Positions 1-6,079 of a DNA stretch of 8,177 nt are shown here, one piece after another. The stretch is taken from positions 1-8,177 of the forward strand of contig CALMJN010000032.1 in the NCBI GenBank assembly GCA_937864385.1, written 5' to 3'. This DNA comes from an uncultured Methanosarcinales archaeon (lineage in GTDB: Archaea > Halobacteriota > Methanosarcinia > Methanotrichales > Methanotrichaceae). The notes beneath the pieces are model-generated. The model saw only the letters and a program-made list of their open reading frames with translations, was not told the origin of the DNA and ran no database searches. The translations under genes were made by a program, and so were the position numbers. Each line of letters opens with the position of its first letter. The first letter of the stretch is position 1.

Positions 1-187
1 CGTCTGCATCCATGCGGGCCAGATACTTGCCCCGGGCAAGCTGAATTCCCCTGTTCAGGGTGAATTCCAAGCCCCGGTTGCGTTCGTTGAAAAAAAGCTG
101 CAGACGCTGATCCTCATAGGAGCGCACAATGTCTGCAGAGGTGTCCGTGGAGCCATCGTCTATAATGAGCAGCTCAAAATCCGTGAA
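1..187 (-). other. Glycosyltransferase family 2 fragment joined to CobQ
   Basis: In the same frame as CobQ, residues 262-323 match the nucleotide-sugar binding part of a GT2 (GT-A fold) glycosyltransferase. FTDFELLIIDDGSTD is the classic strand plus DDGSTD motif, NERNRGLEFTLNRGI follows, and ARGKYLARMDAD ends with the DxD metal-binding motif (D321, D323). The usual first 30 or so GT2 residues (nucleotide-binding strand and the helix before TFTDFE) are missing because CobQ replaces them. The rest of the enzyme would lie beyond the window. The codon choice and lower G+C look different from the CobQ part. The fragment probably comes from a separate locus or genome. Confidence 0.8.
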
Positions 188-970
188 ATTGGAGATTTTC
201 GGGAGTCTGACAACCGCAATCCTGACCCTCGCAGGTTTTGTTATTGTATCCTGTATCGAAAGTGAGTGCTCGCTGGGCAGCGGGATGGTGAACCAGGGGA
301 CAACCCCGAGTACCGGTATCCCCGTGAGTTCCTCAATTTTTTTCACGCCGGGAGCAAAAATGGTGGGATCGCCCCGGAACTTGTTGATGACCAAACCGCG
401 AACCAGGGGCCGCAGGTCAGGGGGCAGGAGCTCTACGCTGCCAAAGAGGCTGGCGAAGACGCCGCCCCTCTCGATATCTCCCACCAGGATAATGGGAGCC
501 TGCAAGCGGCGGGCCACATAGATATTGGCTATATCCCGGTCGAAGAGGTTGATCTCCGCGGCTCCTCCCGCTCCCTCAACGATGATGTAGTCGTATTCCT
601 TCTCCAGCTCCTCGATGGCCCTGTCCACCACATCTTTGAGAGGCTCTATATCCCGGTAGTACTCCGCCGCCGACTTGTCCGCCACAGGCTGGCCCATGAC
701 TATGACCTGGGAGGTGCGGTCCCCCTTGGGCTTGAGCAGTATGGGATTCATCTCTTCCCTGGGCTCCACCCTCGCCGCCCAGGCCTGAACCGCCTGGGCG
801 ATGCCCATCTCCCCCCCGGAGCGGGTGACCCAGGAGTTGAGGCTCATGTTCTGGGATTTGAAGGGCGCCACCTTAAGGCCGCGATCCGAGAGCAGGCGGC
901 AGATGGAAGCGACAAGGGTGCTCTTGCCGGAGTGAGAGGTGGTGCCGAGGACCACCAGGAAGCGGGACAT
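1..970 (-). CDS. cobQ: Cobyric acid synthase N-terminal region fused in frame to a glycosyltransferase fragment (partial)
   Basis: CobQ/CbiP amidates the a, b, d and g side chains of adenosylcobyrinic diamide using glutamine and ATP in cobalamin synthesis. From ATG at 970 the protein opens with a BioD/CobQ-type P-loop (GTTSHSGKST, residues 9-18), then FKSQNMSLNSW (37-47), NPILLKPKG (75-83), VEGAGGAAEINL (131-142), GDIERGGVFASLFG (164-177) and INKFRGD (195-201), all typical of the CobQ synthetase domain. At RLPKISNFTDF (255-265) CobQ should continue into its glutamine amidotransferase half with a catalytic Cys and His. Instead the frame continues as a GT2 glycosyltransferase to the window edge, with no stop. 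The amidotransferase domain is therefore absent and this protein as written could not use glutamine. No strong Shine-Dalgarno precedes the ATG, but the start fits the family, whose P-loop lies near the N-terminus. CobQ identity is secure; the fusion is doubtful. Confidence 0.85.
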   Translation of the reverse strand, partial: MSRFLVVLGTTSHSGKSTLVASICRLLSDRGLKVAPFKSQNMSLNSWVTRSGGEMGIAQAVQAWAARVEPREEMNPILLKPKGDRTSQVIVMGQPVADKSAAEYYRDIEPLKDVVDRAIEELEKEYDYIIVEGAGGAAEINLFDRDIANIYVARRLQAPIILVGDIERGGVFASLFGSVELLPPDLRPLVRGLVINKFRGDPTIFAPGVKKIEELTGIPVLGVVPWFTIPLPSEHSLSIQDTITKPARVRIAVVRLPKISNFTDFELLIIDDGSTDTSADIVRSYEDQRLQLFFNERNRGLEFTLNRGIQLARGKYLARMDAD

Positions 971-1212
971 GCTGGTGAGGGTGGCGTACAAGCTTATTTG
1001 CTTTTTGGAAGGTGGGATTTTGTGAGGAACGGAAATCTTGACGGCGAGGCCCTCACAGGTTTGATTTACTGAAAGTGCGGAATGTGAGATTTATGATGCT
1101 GAATGGTCAGCAGCTCTTGCAGTTATCAGAAACGATTGATCATTCCATTGATTGGTTTTGATACCTAACGATCACCACCCAATTGTTGCCTTTGAGAATT
1201 AAATTGATTTCC

Positions 1213-1231
1213 AGATAAAGATAAAAAAGAT
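1213..1231 (-). terminator. T-rich tract after pstS, possible archaeal terminator
   Basis: On the minus strand, 15-30 bases after the pstS stop, the sequence reads TCTTTTTTATCTTTATCT. Archaeal RNA polymerase commonly stops at such T-runs without a hairpin. The 274-base gap between pstS and cobQ is otherwise A+T-rich, with no gene or conserved RNA that I can recognise; it presumably also holds the cobQ promoter. A weak TATA-like CATAAATC lies at 1088-1095, more than 100 bases before the cobQ start. Confidence 0.35.
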
Positions 1232-1244
1232 TGATATTGAAATT

Positions 1245-2219
1245 TCAGCTCCTTCTTTTCAAGGATACCAGAGCCAAGGCCAGGAGCCCTGCTGCGGCAA
1301 ATGCAGCATCAAATCCGGGCGCAGGCTCTGCAGGTCCTGCTTGCGTCCTCTCCCCCTCCTTTGCTGCCCCCTCTGCACCCTTAGCAATTGAGCTTTCCAG
1401 AGGCACGAATCCATACTCCTCAGCCACCATCTGCCCCTCCGGCCCGGTCATGAAGTCTATGAAGGCCTGTGCCCCGGGAGAGGCATCGCCGAAGGTGTAG
1501 AAATAAAGCCTCCGGGCAAGCTCATAGCTTCCGTCCTTGATGCTCTCGGCCGTCGGTTCCACTCCATCCAGGGTGATCACGCCAACCGATCCATCCTCGG
1601 CATAGGAGAATCCCAGATATCCAATGGCTTTGTCGCTTCCGGTGAGAGCAGTTCTGATCTCCGCATTGCTGCCGGCCACGGTGCTCACGCCGGGCGTCTC
1701 TGCCTTCTTGTCCTCCATGATCTCCTCATTGAAGGTATCCCTGGTGCCGGAGCCCATCTCCCGTGCCGCAACCAGTATCTCCTCATCCGGGCCGCCCAGA
1801 TCCTTCCAGTTCACGATCTCTCCCGCGTAAATTCTCTTGACCTGCTCCTTGGTCAGGGCGGTTACCCCTGCCTCATAGATCTCCTTGCTCACCGCTATGA
1901 CAATGCCGTCGTAGGCGATGAGGTTCTCCTGGAACTGGTCTCCGAACTGGCTGATCTCATCGGCTGTGACCTCGCGGGAGGCCATGCTGATATCAGATGT
2001 TCCCTGGGCGATATTCTTCATGCCCACACCGGTGCCCCCTCCAGTGACTGTCACCCGGTATTCCGACTGCTCTGCATTGAAGACCTCCCCGCCGCCCTCT
2101 GCTAAAGGCAATACCGTTGTCGATCCAGAAATAGGAACCGCCTCCATGGCCAGAGCCGGGTTGCCGCCGGCTGCAGCGGCCATCAATGCTATAAGCAGTA
2201 TGCTAATTGGCTTGTTCAA
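1245..2219 (-). CDS. pstS: Phosphate ABC transporter substrate-binding protein PstS with PGF-CTERM anchor
   Basis: This is an extracellular phosphate-binding protein that feeds the PstCAB importer. A hydrophobic signal peptide (about residues 1-24, ending NPALA) precedes the binding domain, which carries ISGSTTVLPLAE (from residue 29), TGGGTGVGMKNIAQGTSDI, SGTRDTF and IGYLGF, all characteristic of PstS phosphate-binding loops. After the domain comes an Ala/Glu/Pro-rich linker, then APGF, a hydrophobic helix and a basic tail (KRRS). This is the PGF-CTERM tripartite signal cut by archaeosortase A, which leads to lipid-linked surface anchoring. I chose TTG at 2219 because GGTGG lies 5 bases upstream and a Lys-containing signal peptide follows directly (324 residues). 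TTG at 2240 is an alternative that adds seven residues but has no visible ribosome site. pstC, pstA, pstB and phoU are not in the window. It has its own TATA-rich promoter. Confidence 0.88.
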   Translation of the reverse strand: MNKPISILLIALMAAAAGGNPALAMEAVPISGSTTVLPLAEGGGEVFNAEQSEYRVTVTGGGTGVGMKNIAQGTSDISMASREVTADEISQFGDQFQENLIAYDGIVIAVSKEIYEAGVTALTKEQVKRIYAGEIVNWKDLGGPDEEILVAAREMGSGTRDTFNEEIMEDKKAETPGVSTVAGSNAEIRTALTGSDKAIGYLGFSYAEDGSVGVITLDGVEPTAESIKDGSYELARRLYFYTFGDASPGAQAFIDFMTGPEGQMVAEEYGFVPLESSIAKGAEGAAKEGERTQAGPAEPAPGFDAAFAAAGLLALALVSLKRRS

Positions 2220-2223
2220 ACAA

Positions 2224-2229
2224 TCCACC
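2224..2229 (-). promoter_or_regulatory. Ribosome binding site supporting the pstS TTG start
   Basis: On the minus strand GGTGGA lies 4-5 bases before TTG at 2219. GGTG pairs with the CACC of the archaeal 16S 3' end. No comparable site precedes the upstream TTG at 2240 or GTG at 2228. Confidence 0.45.
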
Positions 2230-2302
2230 AGCCCAGGCAAAGCGGCAATGATATGAAAAGCTGATTCAAATAGAATATAGTGTTGCCTGTATTTGTCATA
2301 CT

Positions 2303-2320
2303 AATATATAGACTATATAG
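2303..2320 (-). promoter_or_regulatory. TATA-rich promoter of pstS
   Basis: Read on the minus strand the region gives CTATATAGTCTATATATTAG, two TATA-like hexamers about 10 bases apart (one helical turn). It lies between the cofD stop and the pstS start. A TATA box here would set transcription about 25 bases downstream (near 2280), leaving a leader of roughly 60 bases before the TTG at 2219. The doubled element could allow regulation, for example by phosphate, but no known operator is recognisable. Confidence 0.55.
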
Positions 2321-2339
2321 ACCAATCGGATCGACGGCG

Positions 2340-2369
2340 AAAAAACGGGCAGGATTCAGTCTTAGCCCG
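2340..2369 (-). terminator. Stem followed by T6 at the end of cofD
   Basis: On the minus strand CGGGC (2369-2365) can pair with GCCCG (2350-2346) across a loop that holds the cofD TAA stop region, and TTTTTT (2345-2340) follows directly. The 5-bp stem is short, but the T-run after it looks like an intrinsic terminator separating cofD from the pstS promoter. Confidence 0.45.
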
Positions 2370-3261
2370 GAGCGTCCTGCATTATCGCCAGCAGCTCCTC
2401 CGCCACCTTCCGGCTCTCCCTTCTCGTTTTCATGCGGGTGCTCATTCGCCGGCACTCTCCCTGATAGCTGCTCTTTTTGTCTACAATAAAGAGGTCCACC
2501 TTGCCCAGCAGCGACCTCACTCCTTCATCGCCGGCTGGCGCCCCCAGGGCAGCCATGAATTTGGCAGCAGGGCCGCTGGCAGGACGGTCTTTTAGCAGCG
2601 GGCTCACCGCCACCACCCTCTTTTTTGCCAGCCGCTCCCTTATGCCGGGCAGAGCTAGGATGGGGCCGATGCTGGTCACAGGATTGCTGGGGCCGATGAG
2701 GACCGTCTCTTCTCTGTCCAGCCGCTCCAGAAAGGCCGGGCTGGGCCGGGCCCGGTCCATGCCGGAGAAGCTTATTCCTGAGACAGTCGGCTTTCCCTTG
2801 AGGGCCACCCAGAAGTCCTGAAAGTGCATCTGCCCCTCCGGAGTAGAGACAATAGTAGAGATCGGATCATCGCTCATGGGGACCACCTTCTGGGCTATGC
2901 CCAGGGCCTCCGCCAGAGCCCCGGTGGCCTGGCTCAGGCTGGCTCCCCGGCGCAGGAGATCGGAGCGAAATATATGAACCGCCCTGTCCCTGTCCCCTAT
3001 GACCAGCCTCTCCTGCCGGCCCAGAGAGATAAGAAAGTCATGGGTCCAGGTTCTGTCGCCCTTGATGCCCCACCATCTTTTCTCGTCGATCATATCCGCA
3101 AGGGTGTAGAGCACCGAGTCCAGATCGGGGGAGATGTAGTTGCCGGAGAGCCAGAGGTCCTCTGCCGTGTTCACCACTATGGACAGCTGCTCCGGAGGAA
3201 CAAGCTCCTTTAATCCCATCAAAAGTTTGGGCGTGCCCGTGCCCCCGCTCAAGACCAGCAT
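2362..3261 (-). CDS. cofD: 2-phospho-L-lactate transferase CofD (F420 biosynthesis)
   Basis: CofD transfers the phospholactyl group from activated lactyl phosphate (lactyl-2-diphospho-5'-guanosine in the classical pathway) to the deazaflavin FO, giving F420-0, in the cytoplasm. The N-terminus MLVLSGGTGTPKLLMGL holds the glycine-rich nucleotide loop (SGGTGTPK, residues 5-12) diagnostic of the CofD/YvcK family. NTAEDLWLSGNYISPDLDSVLYTL, WWGIKGDRTWTH and IGPSNPVTSIGPIL follow in the usual order. Its 299 residues match the family length. ATG at 3261 is preferred over TTG at 3276 because GAGGAGG lies 6 bases before the ATG; the TTG would overlap that site. A TATA element sits 30-40 bases upstream and a stem with a T-run ends the gene, so it is probably transcribed alone. 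cofG is 1.3 kb upstream on the same strand; cofH, cofC and cofE are not in the window. Confidence 0.95.
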   Translation of the reverse strand: MLVLSGGTGTPKLLMGLKELVPPEQLSIVVNTAEDLWLSGNYISPDLDSVLYTLADMIDEKRWWGIKGDRTWTHDFLISLGRQERLVIGDRDRAVHIFRSDLLRRGASLSQATGALAEALGIAQKVVPMSDDPISTIVSTPEGQMHFQDFWVALKGKPTVSGISFSGMDRARPSPAFLERLDREETVLIGPSNPVTSIGPILALPGIRERLAKKRVVAVSPLLKDRPASGPAAKFMAALGAPAGDEGVRSLLGKVDLFIVDKKSSYQGECRRMSTRMKTRRESRKVAEELLAIMQDAPG

Positions 3262-3267
3262 GCAGCT

Positions 3268-3274
3268 CCTCCTC
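3268..3274 (-). promoter_or_regulatory. Strong Shine-Dalgarno of cofD
   Basis: GAGGAGG on the minus strand, 6 bases before the ATG at 3261. It fixes the start at that ATG and excludes the longer TTG reading at 3276. Confidence 0.75.
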
Positions 3275-3290
3275 AACCTACAATTGGATC

Positions 3291-3300
3291 AAAATATATT
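3291..3300 (-). promoter_or_regulatory. TATA box of cofD
   Basis: The minus strand reads AATATATTTT here, 30-39 bases before the cofD ATG. An archaeal TATA box would place transcription start near 3270, giving a very short leader that still contains the Shine-Dalgarno. Confidence 0.5.
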
Positions 3301-3320
3301 GGTTATGACGCTTACGAATC

Positions 3321-3351
3321 CCTGCCGGAAAAAATGCGAGGGTCCGGCAGG
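3321..3351 (-). terminator. Perfect 9-bp hairpin directly after zpr1
   Basis: CCTGCCGGA (3321-3329) and TCCGGCAGG (3343-3351) are perfect inverted repeats around a 13-base loop that contains a T-run on the minus strand. The stem begins 1 base after the zpr1 stop codon. It lies just before the cofD promoter, so a 3'-end or mRNA-stabilising role for the sepF-zpr1 transcript is likely. It has no T-tract after the stem, so it is not a textbook intrinsic terminator. Confidence 0.5.
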
Positions 3352-3352
3352 C

Positions 3353-3934
3353 TCATGCTTCGCCAGAGACATCCACAATGATCATGCCCGTCTTGAGAGC
3401 TGCGGCATCCTCCGGGGAGAGGGGTGACTTCACCGCCTTCTCACAGTCTATGGCGCTGTTGCCCAGAGGGTCCTCCAGGATCAAAGTCAATGCAAATCGC
3501 CCCTCCCGGGCCATGGCGATCCTCTTCAATACCTCCTCACCCTTCTCCGTGGCCTCCTGGCTTCCCGCCTCCCGGGCGGATCGGGTGGCAAACTGCACCA
3601 CACCCTCGACCCGGTCCAGGACCCCTTCCACATTGGAGATGTAGGACTCGGAGGCGAAACCGGGCTCGATGTCCACACCCAGCTCAGGTATGCGCAATGT
3701 GCCGCTGGAGGAGCGTATGACCCTGGCATCCAGATCGGCGAGATCTCTGACAGGCAGAGCATAGCGCACCGGGTCCTTCTGGCTCAGGAGAATGGTGTCG
3801 CTGTGCCGGTAACCGCAATTGCAGATCCCGGCAATGACCATGGCTTCCCCGAAATGGGGGATGTCTGTGCTCTCCCAACAAAACTGCATCTCGGCAGAGC
3901 AGACCGGGCAGCTGGCTGTGGTGGTTAGATTCAA
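3353..3934 (-). CDS. ZPR1-type zinc finger protein
   Basis: This is an archaeal single-domain homologue of eukaryotic ZPR1, which acts as a chaperone-like partner of translation elongation factor 1A; the archaeal role is not settled. A zinc site is formed by C9-P-V-C12 and C38-N-C40, followed by GYRHSD, the spacing and motif seen in archaeal ZPR1. The double-stranded beta domain follows, including PELGVDIEPGFASESYISNVEGVLDRVEGV. Its 193 residues fit the archaeal family; eukaryotic ZPR1 carries two copies of the module. The start is TTG at 3934, because CPVC must lie near the N-terminus and no ATG or GTG lies just upstream in frame. TTG overlaps the TGA stop of sepF by 4 bases (TTGA), implying translational coupling. 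A perfect hairpin follows the stop. Confidence 0.88.
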   Translation of the reverse strand: MNLTTTASCPVCSAEMQFCWESTDIPHFGEAMVIAGICNCGYRHSDTILLSQKDPVRYALPVRDLADLDARVIRSSSGTLRIPELGVDIEPGFASESYISNVEGVLDRVEGVVQFATRSAREAGSQEATEKGEEVLKRIAMAREGRFALTLILEDPLGNSAIDCEKAVKSPLSPEDAAALKTGMIIVDVSGEA

Positions 3935-4296
3935 TCCCTGCCCCCGACCACTTTCTCCCGGTCTATCCTGATACCGGCAGGCACCAGAATGATGAGGTCG
4001 TCCCCGACCCCGGCGATATCCCCGGAGATGTCGTCTATGGCCTTCTTCAGCTCCCCTATGGCCCGATCCAGGGCAGCCTTGTCCCTCTTCAGACCGGCTA
4101 TGTCCACCAGTATGATATTTCCGGCATAGATCTCCTGCTTGATCTCCGGCAGAGCATCCTCCCGCCCCAGCTCCGCCACCCTCAATATCATATCCGGCGA
4201 GCGGCCCGACTCATCGAACTGCCCCAGATCAACCTCCGCATAATCCTCTTCTGCGGCCTTTCCTATGAGCTTGAGCCTCTCCAGAATCCCTGCCAT
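3931..4296 (-). CDS. sepF: Archaeal cell division protein SepF
   Basis: SepF anchors FtsZ to the inner face of the membrane at the division site in archaea that use FtsZ. The protein is 121 residues. An amphipathic N-terminal segment (MAGILERLKLIGKA) fits the membrane-targeting helix, an acidic linker follows (residues 16-33), and the SepF core runs from about 36 to 113. The core shows ILRVAEL (37-43), YAGNIILVDIAGLKRD (57-72), the helix ALDRAIGELKKAIDDI, and SGDIAGVGDDLIILVP (91-106), the signature of archaeal SepF. The ATG at 4296 is the natural start, with a G-rich but weak ribosome site. A weak TATA-like sequence lies at 4337-4344. It overlaps zpr1 by 4 bases. FtsZ is not in the window. 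Confidence 0.88.
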   Translation of the reverse strand: MAGILERLKLIGKAAEEDYAEVDLGQFDESGRSPDMILRVAELGREDALPEIKQEIYAGNIILVDIAGLKRDKAALDRAIGELKKAIDDISGDIAGVGDDLIILVPAGIRIDREKVVGGRD

Positions 4297-4364
4297 CCAA
4301 AAACCCCCGTCTCAGGAACCACTTCTCGTTCTTGATGTATTTGATGCGATATCTCTATCCAATC

Positions 4365-4547
4365 TCATTTCATGTCCATCAGTCTCAGCCCGGCCAGTCC
4401 CATGGCCACCATGAAGAGCAGGACGATCAGGGCGAAGCCCGATGACCTCAGCTCTGCCGGCAGAGCCATCTGCGCTCCCAAGATGAGCACTATCATCAAG
4501 AATACCAGTCCGGAACTGATGCCGATCTCAAGCCAATTCTTTTTCAC
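4365..4547 (-). CDS. Small two-helix membrane protein, unknown function
   Basis: A 60-residue protein starting with GTG at 4547. It has a short basic N-terminus (MKKNW), a first hydrophobic helix (about residues 8-28), a short loop with Pro and charged residues (PAELRSS), a second helix (about 37-55) and a tail LRLMDMK. This predicts an integral membrane hairpin. I do not recognise a characterised family. It begins 20 bases after the cofG stop on the same strand, so it is probably the last gene of the UPF0179-cofG operon, and it lies upstream of sepF. No clear Shine-Dalgarno precedes the GTG, so the start is uncertain. The opposite strand carries an open frame of the same length, but that frame has no hydrophobic pattern. 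Confidence 0.65.
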   Translation of the reverse strand: MKKNWLEIGISSGLVFLMIVLILGAQMALPAELRSSGFALIVLLFMVAMGLAGLRLMDMK

Positions 4548-4567
4548 AAGGTAGAGTGCAATCCGCC

Positions 4568-5557
4568 TTAGAAGATATACTTTTTCGCCCGCAGGCCGTC
4601 GCTGCCGGCCAGTCTGGAGACCAGCCGGTCGGTTCTGCGGCCATGCCAGCCCAGGGATATGAAGCGCGGATATACCGGCAGCCTCTCTCGAAGGCGGTAG
4701 CCTTTCAGCTTTTCCTTGAGCGCCTTCTCCTCCGGCCAGGGACTCTGGGGATTGATGTGGTCAGGGGTCACTGGACTGATGCCCCCCAGGTCCGAGGCCC
4801 CGGTGGAGAGCAGGGCAAGGGGCTGGACCAGGTTCGGCGGGACCTGTATGGCCACATCCTGGGGAAGGATCTTCCGGGCCACCTCTACCGTCTGGCACAG
4901 CTCGTCCATGGCAGGCCTGGGCCAGGCCTCTGACGGCGTTCCCTTCTTCGGGTCCAGAGGCTGGATGATTACCTCCTGGATATGGCCGAACTCATGATGC
5001 AGCTCTGCGATCTTCTGCAGCGAATCCAGACGATCCTGCCAGCTCTCCCCTATGCCCACCAGGATGCCGGTGGTAAAGGGAATCCTGAGGCGGCCGGCCA
5101 GGGCCATGTACTGCAGACGCAGCCCGGGATCCTTTCCCGGAGAGAGGGCGTGGGCCTTTACCCTGGCCACCGTCTCCAGCATCAACCCCATAGAGGCATT
5201 ATAGGGCTGCAGCCGACGGAGATCATCTTCATCCAGCAGGCCGGCATTGGTATGGGGCAGAAGTCCCAGCTCTATGGCCAGCTCGGAGAGCTCCAGCAGA
5301 TAGCCTATGAGATCAGAGGCTTTTTCGGAGGACAGCATCTGGGAAAAGCCCGGAATGGTCCAGGGCATCTCTCCCATGGTCAGGAGGGCTTCGCTGCATC
5401 CGGCAATGCTGCCCTCCTCCATCAGCCGCCGGGCATGAGACCTGGAGATCAGATGGGCCGCGTCTAAGTTTTTGCGAAAAGAGCAGTAACCGCATTGATT
5501 GCGACAGAGATCTGTTACCGGGATAAAAATATTTTTTGAGTAGGTGATGGTCTTCAT
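4568..5557 (-). CDS. cofG: FO synthase subunit 1 (CofG), radical SAM enzyme
   Basis: With CofH, CofG makes 7,8-didemethyl-8-hydroxy-5-deazariboflavin (FO), the chromophore of coenzyme F420, from a tyrosine-derived intermediate and 5-amino-6-ribitylamino-uracil. The radical SAM cluster motif is C18-RNQ-C22-GY-C25, which binds the 4Fe-4S cluster. [21 protein letters not shown] is near-diagnostic. [26 protein letters not shown] and [20 protein letters not shown] follow in the CofG order. Its 329 residues are within family range. ATG at 5557 lies 12 bases after the UPF0179 stop with only a weak ribosome site, suggesting an operon. cofH is absent from the window, so FO synthase is encoded as two separate subunits, as is usual in methanogens. 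Oxygen sensitivity would fit an anaerobe. Confidence 0.95.
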   Translation of the reverse strand: MKTITYSKNIFIPVTDLCRNQCGYCSFRKNLDAAHLISRSHARRLMEEGSIAGCSEALLTMGEMPWTIPGFSQMLSSEKASDLIGYLLELSELAIELGLLPHTNAGLLDEDDLRRLQPYNASMGLMLETVARVKAHALSPGKDPGLRLQYMALAGRLRIPFTTGILVGIGESWQDRLDSLQKIAELHHEFGHIQEVIIQPLDPKKGTPSEAWPRPAMDELCQTVEVARKILPQDVAIQVPPNLVQPLALLSTGASDLGGISPVTPDHINPQSPWPEEKALKEKLKGYRLRERLPVYPRFISLGWHGRRTDRLVSRLAGSDGLRAKKYIF

Positions 5558-5569
5558 TGGGCTCTTATT

Positions 5570-6019
5570 CTAGCGGCGAAACTCCACCAGCTTGAGCACA
5601 TTTCCACGCGGGCACTCCTCAGGGGCCTCGCCCACTATCTCTACGATGGTGCACCTCTCTCCGTCCTTGAGGCCCGTGGGGTGGCACATCTCATACATGC
5701 TGCATGAGGCGTCATCGCATTTCATGGACTCGTAAACGATCTTGGAACCCGGAAATGCCTTTCTGGCGTCGAAGGCGGCGATGATGGGGCTTTCCGCCAC
5801 CTCCACCGCCCGGACCCCAGCCTCATGGATGGGGCAGTCGTGAACCAGTTCTCCCCGGGTTCCCAGGACTCGATAGCGCCTTCTGGGCTCCAGGTTGATA
5901 CAGGTATTTCGCAGTTTGCACCCCTCACACTCCGGGGTGGGGCCTACGAAGGTGAACTCCATGCCGATGCTGGCCAGCTTGGTTCCAATCAGCGTAATTT
6001 GGGTAGATGCCTCAGACAT
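5570..6019 (-). CDS. UPF0179 family protein, cysteine-rich
   Basis: A 149-residue cytoplasmic protein that matches the archaeal UPF0179 family, whose function is unknown. Family landmarks are [15 protein letters not shown] near the start, [10 protein letters not shown] (31-40), DCPIHEAGV (61-69), [21 protein letters not shown] (100-120) and ECPRG near the end. Nine cysteines (31, 34, 40, 62, 101, 106, 112, 123, 136) lie in spaced pairs that could hold zinc or an iron-sulfur cluster; this is inference. ATG at 6019 has GGAGA 7 bases upstream and TATA-like sequence just before. The stop is 12 bases before cofG, so the two are probably cotranscribed. This hints at a link to radical SAM chemistry or cluster supply, but neighbourhood is the only evidence. 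Confidence 0.88.
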   Translation of the reverse strand: MSEASTQITLIGTKLASIGMEFTFVGPTPECEGCKLRNTCINLEPRRRYRVLGTRGELVHDCPIHEAGVRAVEVAESPIIAAFDARKAFPGSKIVYESMKCDDASCSMYEMCHPTGLKDGERCTIVEIVGEAPEECPRGNVLKLVEFRR

Positions 6020-6038
6020 ATCTTTATCTCCTTTTTTG

Positions 6039-6063
6039 TATAATTATAGTTTCAATTATAATT
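6039..6063 (-). promoter_or_regulatory. Promoter of the UPF0179-cofG operon
   Basis: A short A+T-rich gap between the egsA stop and the UPF0179 start contains two TATA-like elements (6055-6063 and 6039-6048) that are near-palindromic. The upstream one lies 36-44 bases before the ATG, the right distance for a short leader containing the GGAGA ribosome site (6027-6031). Confidence 0.5.
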
Positions 6064-6079
6064 CGTTTAGCTCACCGAA

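Noticed and set aside
43..67. Inverted repeat with two GAATTC sites around a 2-base loop
   Set aside because: It lies inside conserved GT2 coding sequence, has a one-base bulge and needs no function beyond the codons LEFTLNRGI.
266..1072. Long plus-strand open frame (268 residues) opposite cobQ
   Set aside because: It is the antisense shadow of a clearly conserved CobQ frame, and its translation has no recognisable motifs.
971..1244. Possible cobalamin riboswitch or small RNA upstream of cobQ
   Set aside because: I looked for a conserved B12-box-like or strongly paired core and found only A+T-rich sequence with weak TATA-like and T-rich elements.
2216..2455. Minus-strand frame of 79 residues spanning the cofD end and pstS promoter
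   Set aside because: It overlaps the cofD C-terminus, crosses the terminator-like stem and TATA region, and has no family features.
4556..5467. Plus-strand open frames opposite cofG
   Set aside because: They lie wholly against a gene with all CofG motifs and read as low-complexity translations of its complement.
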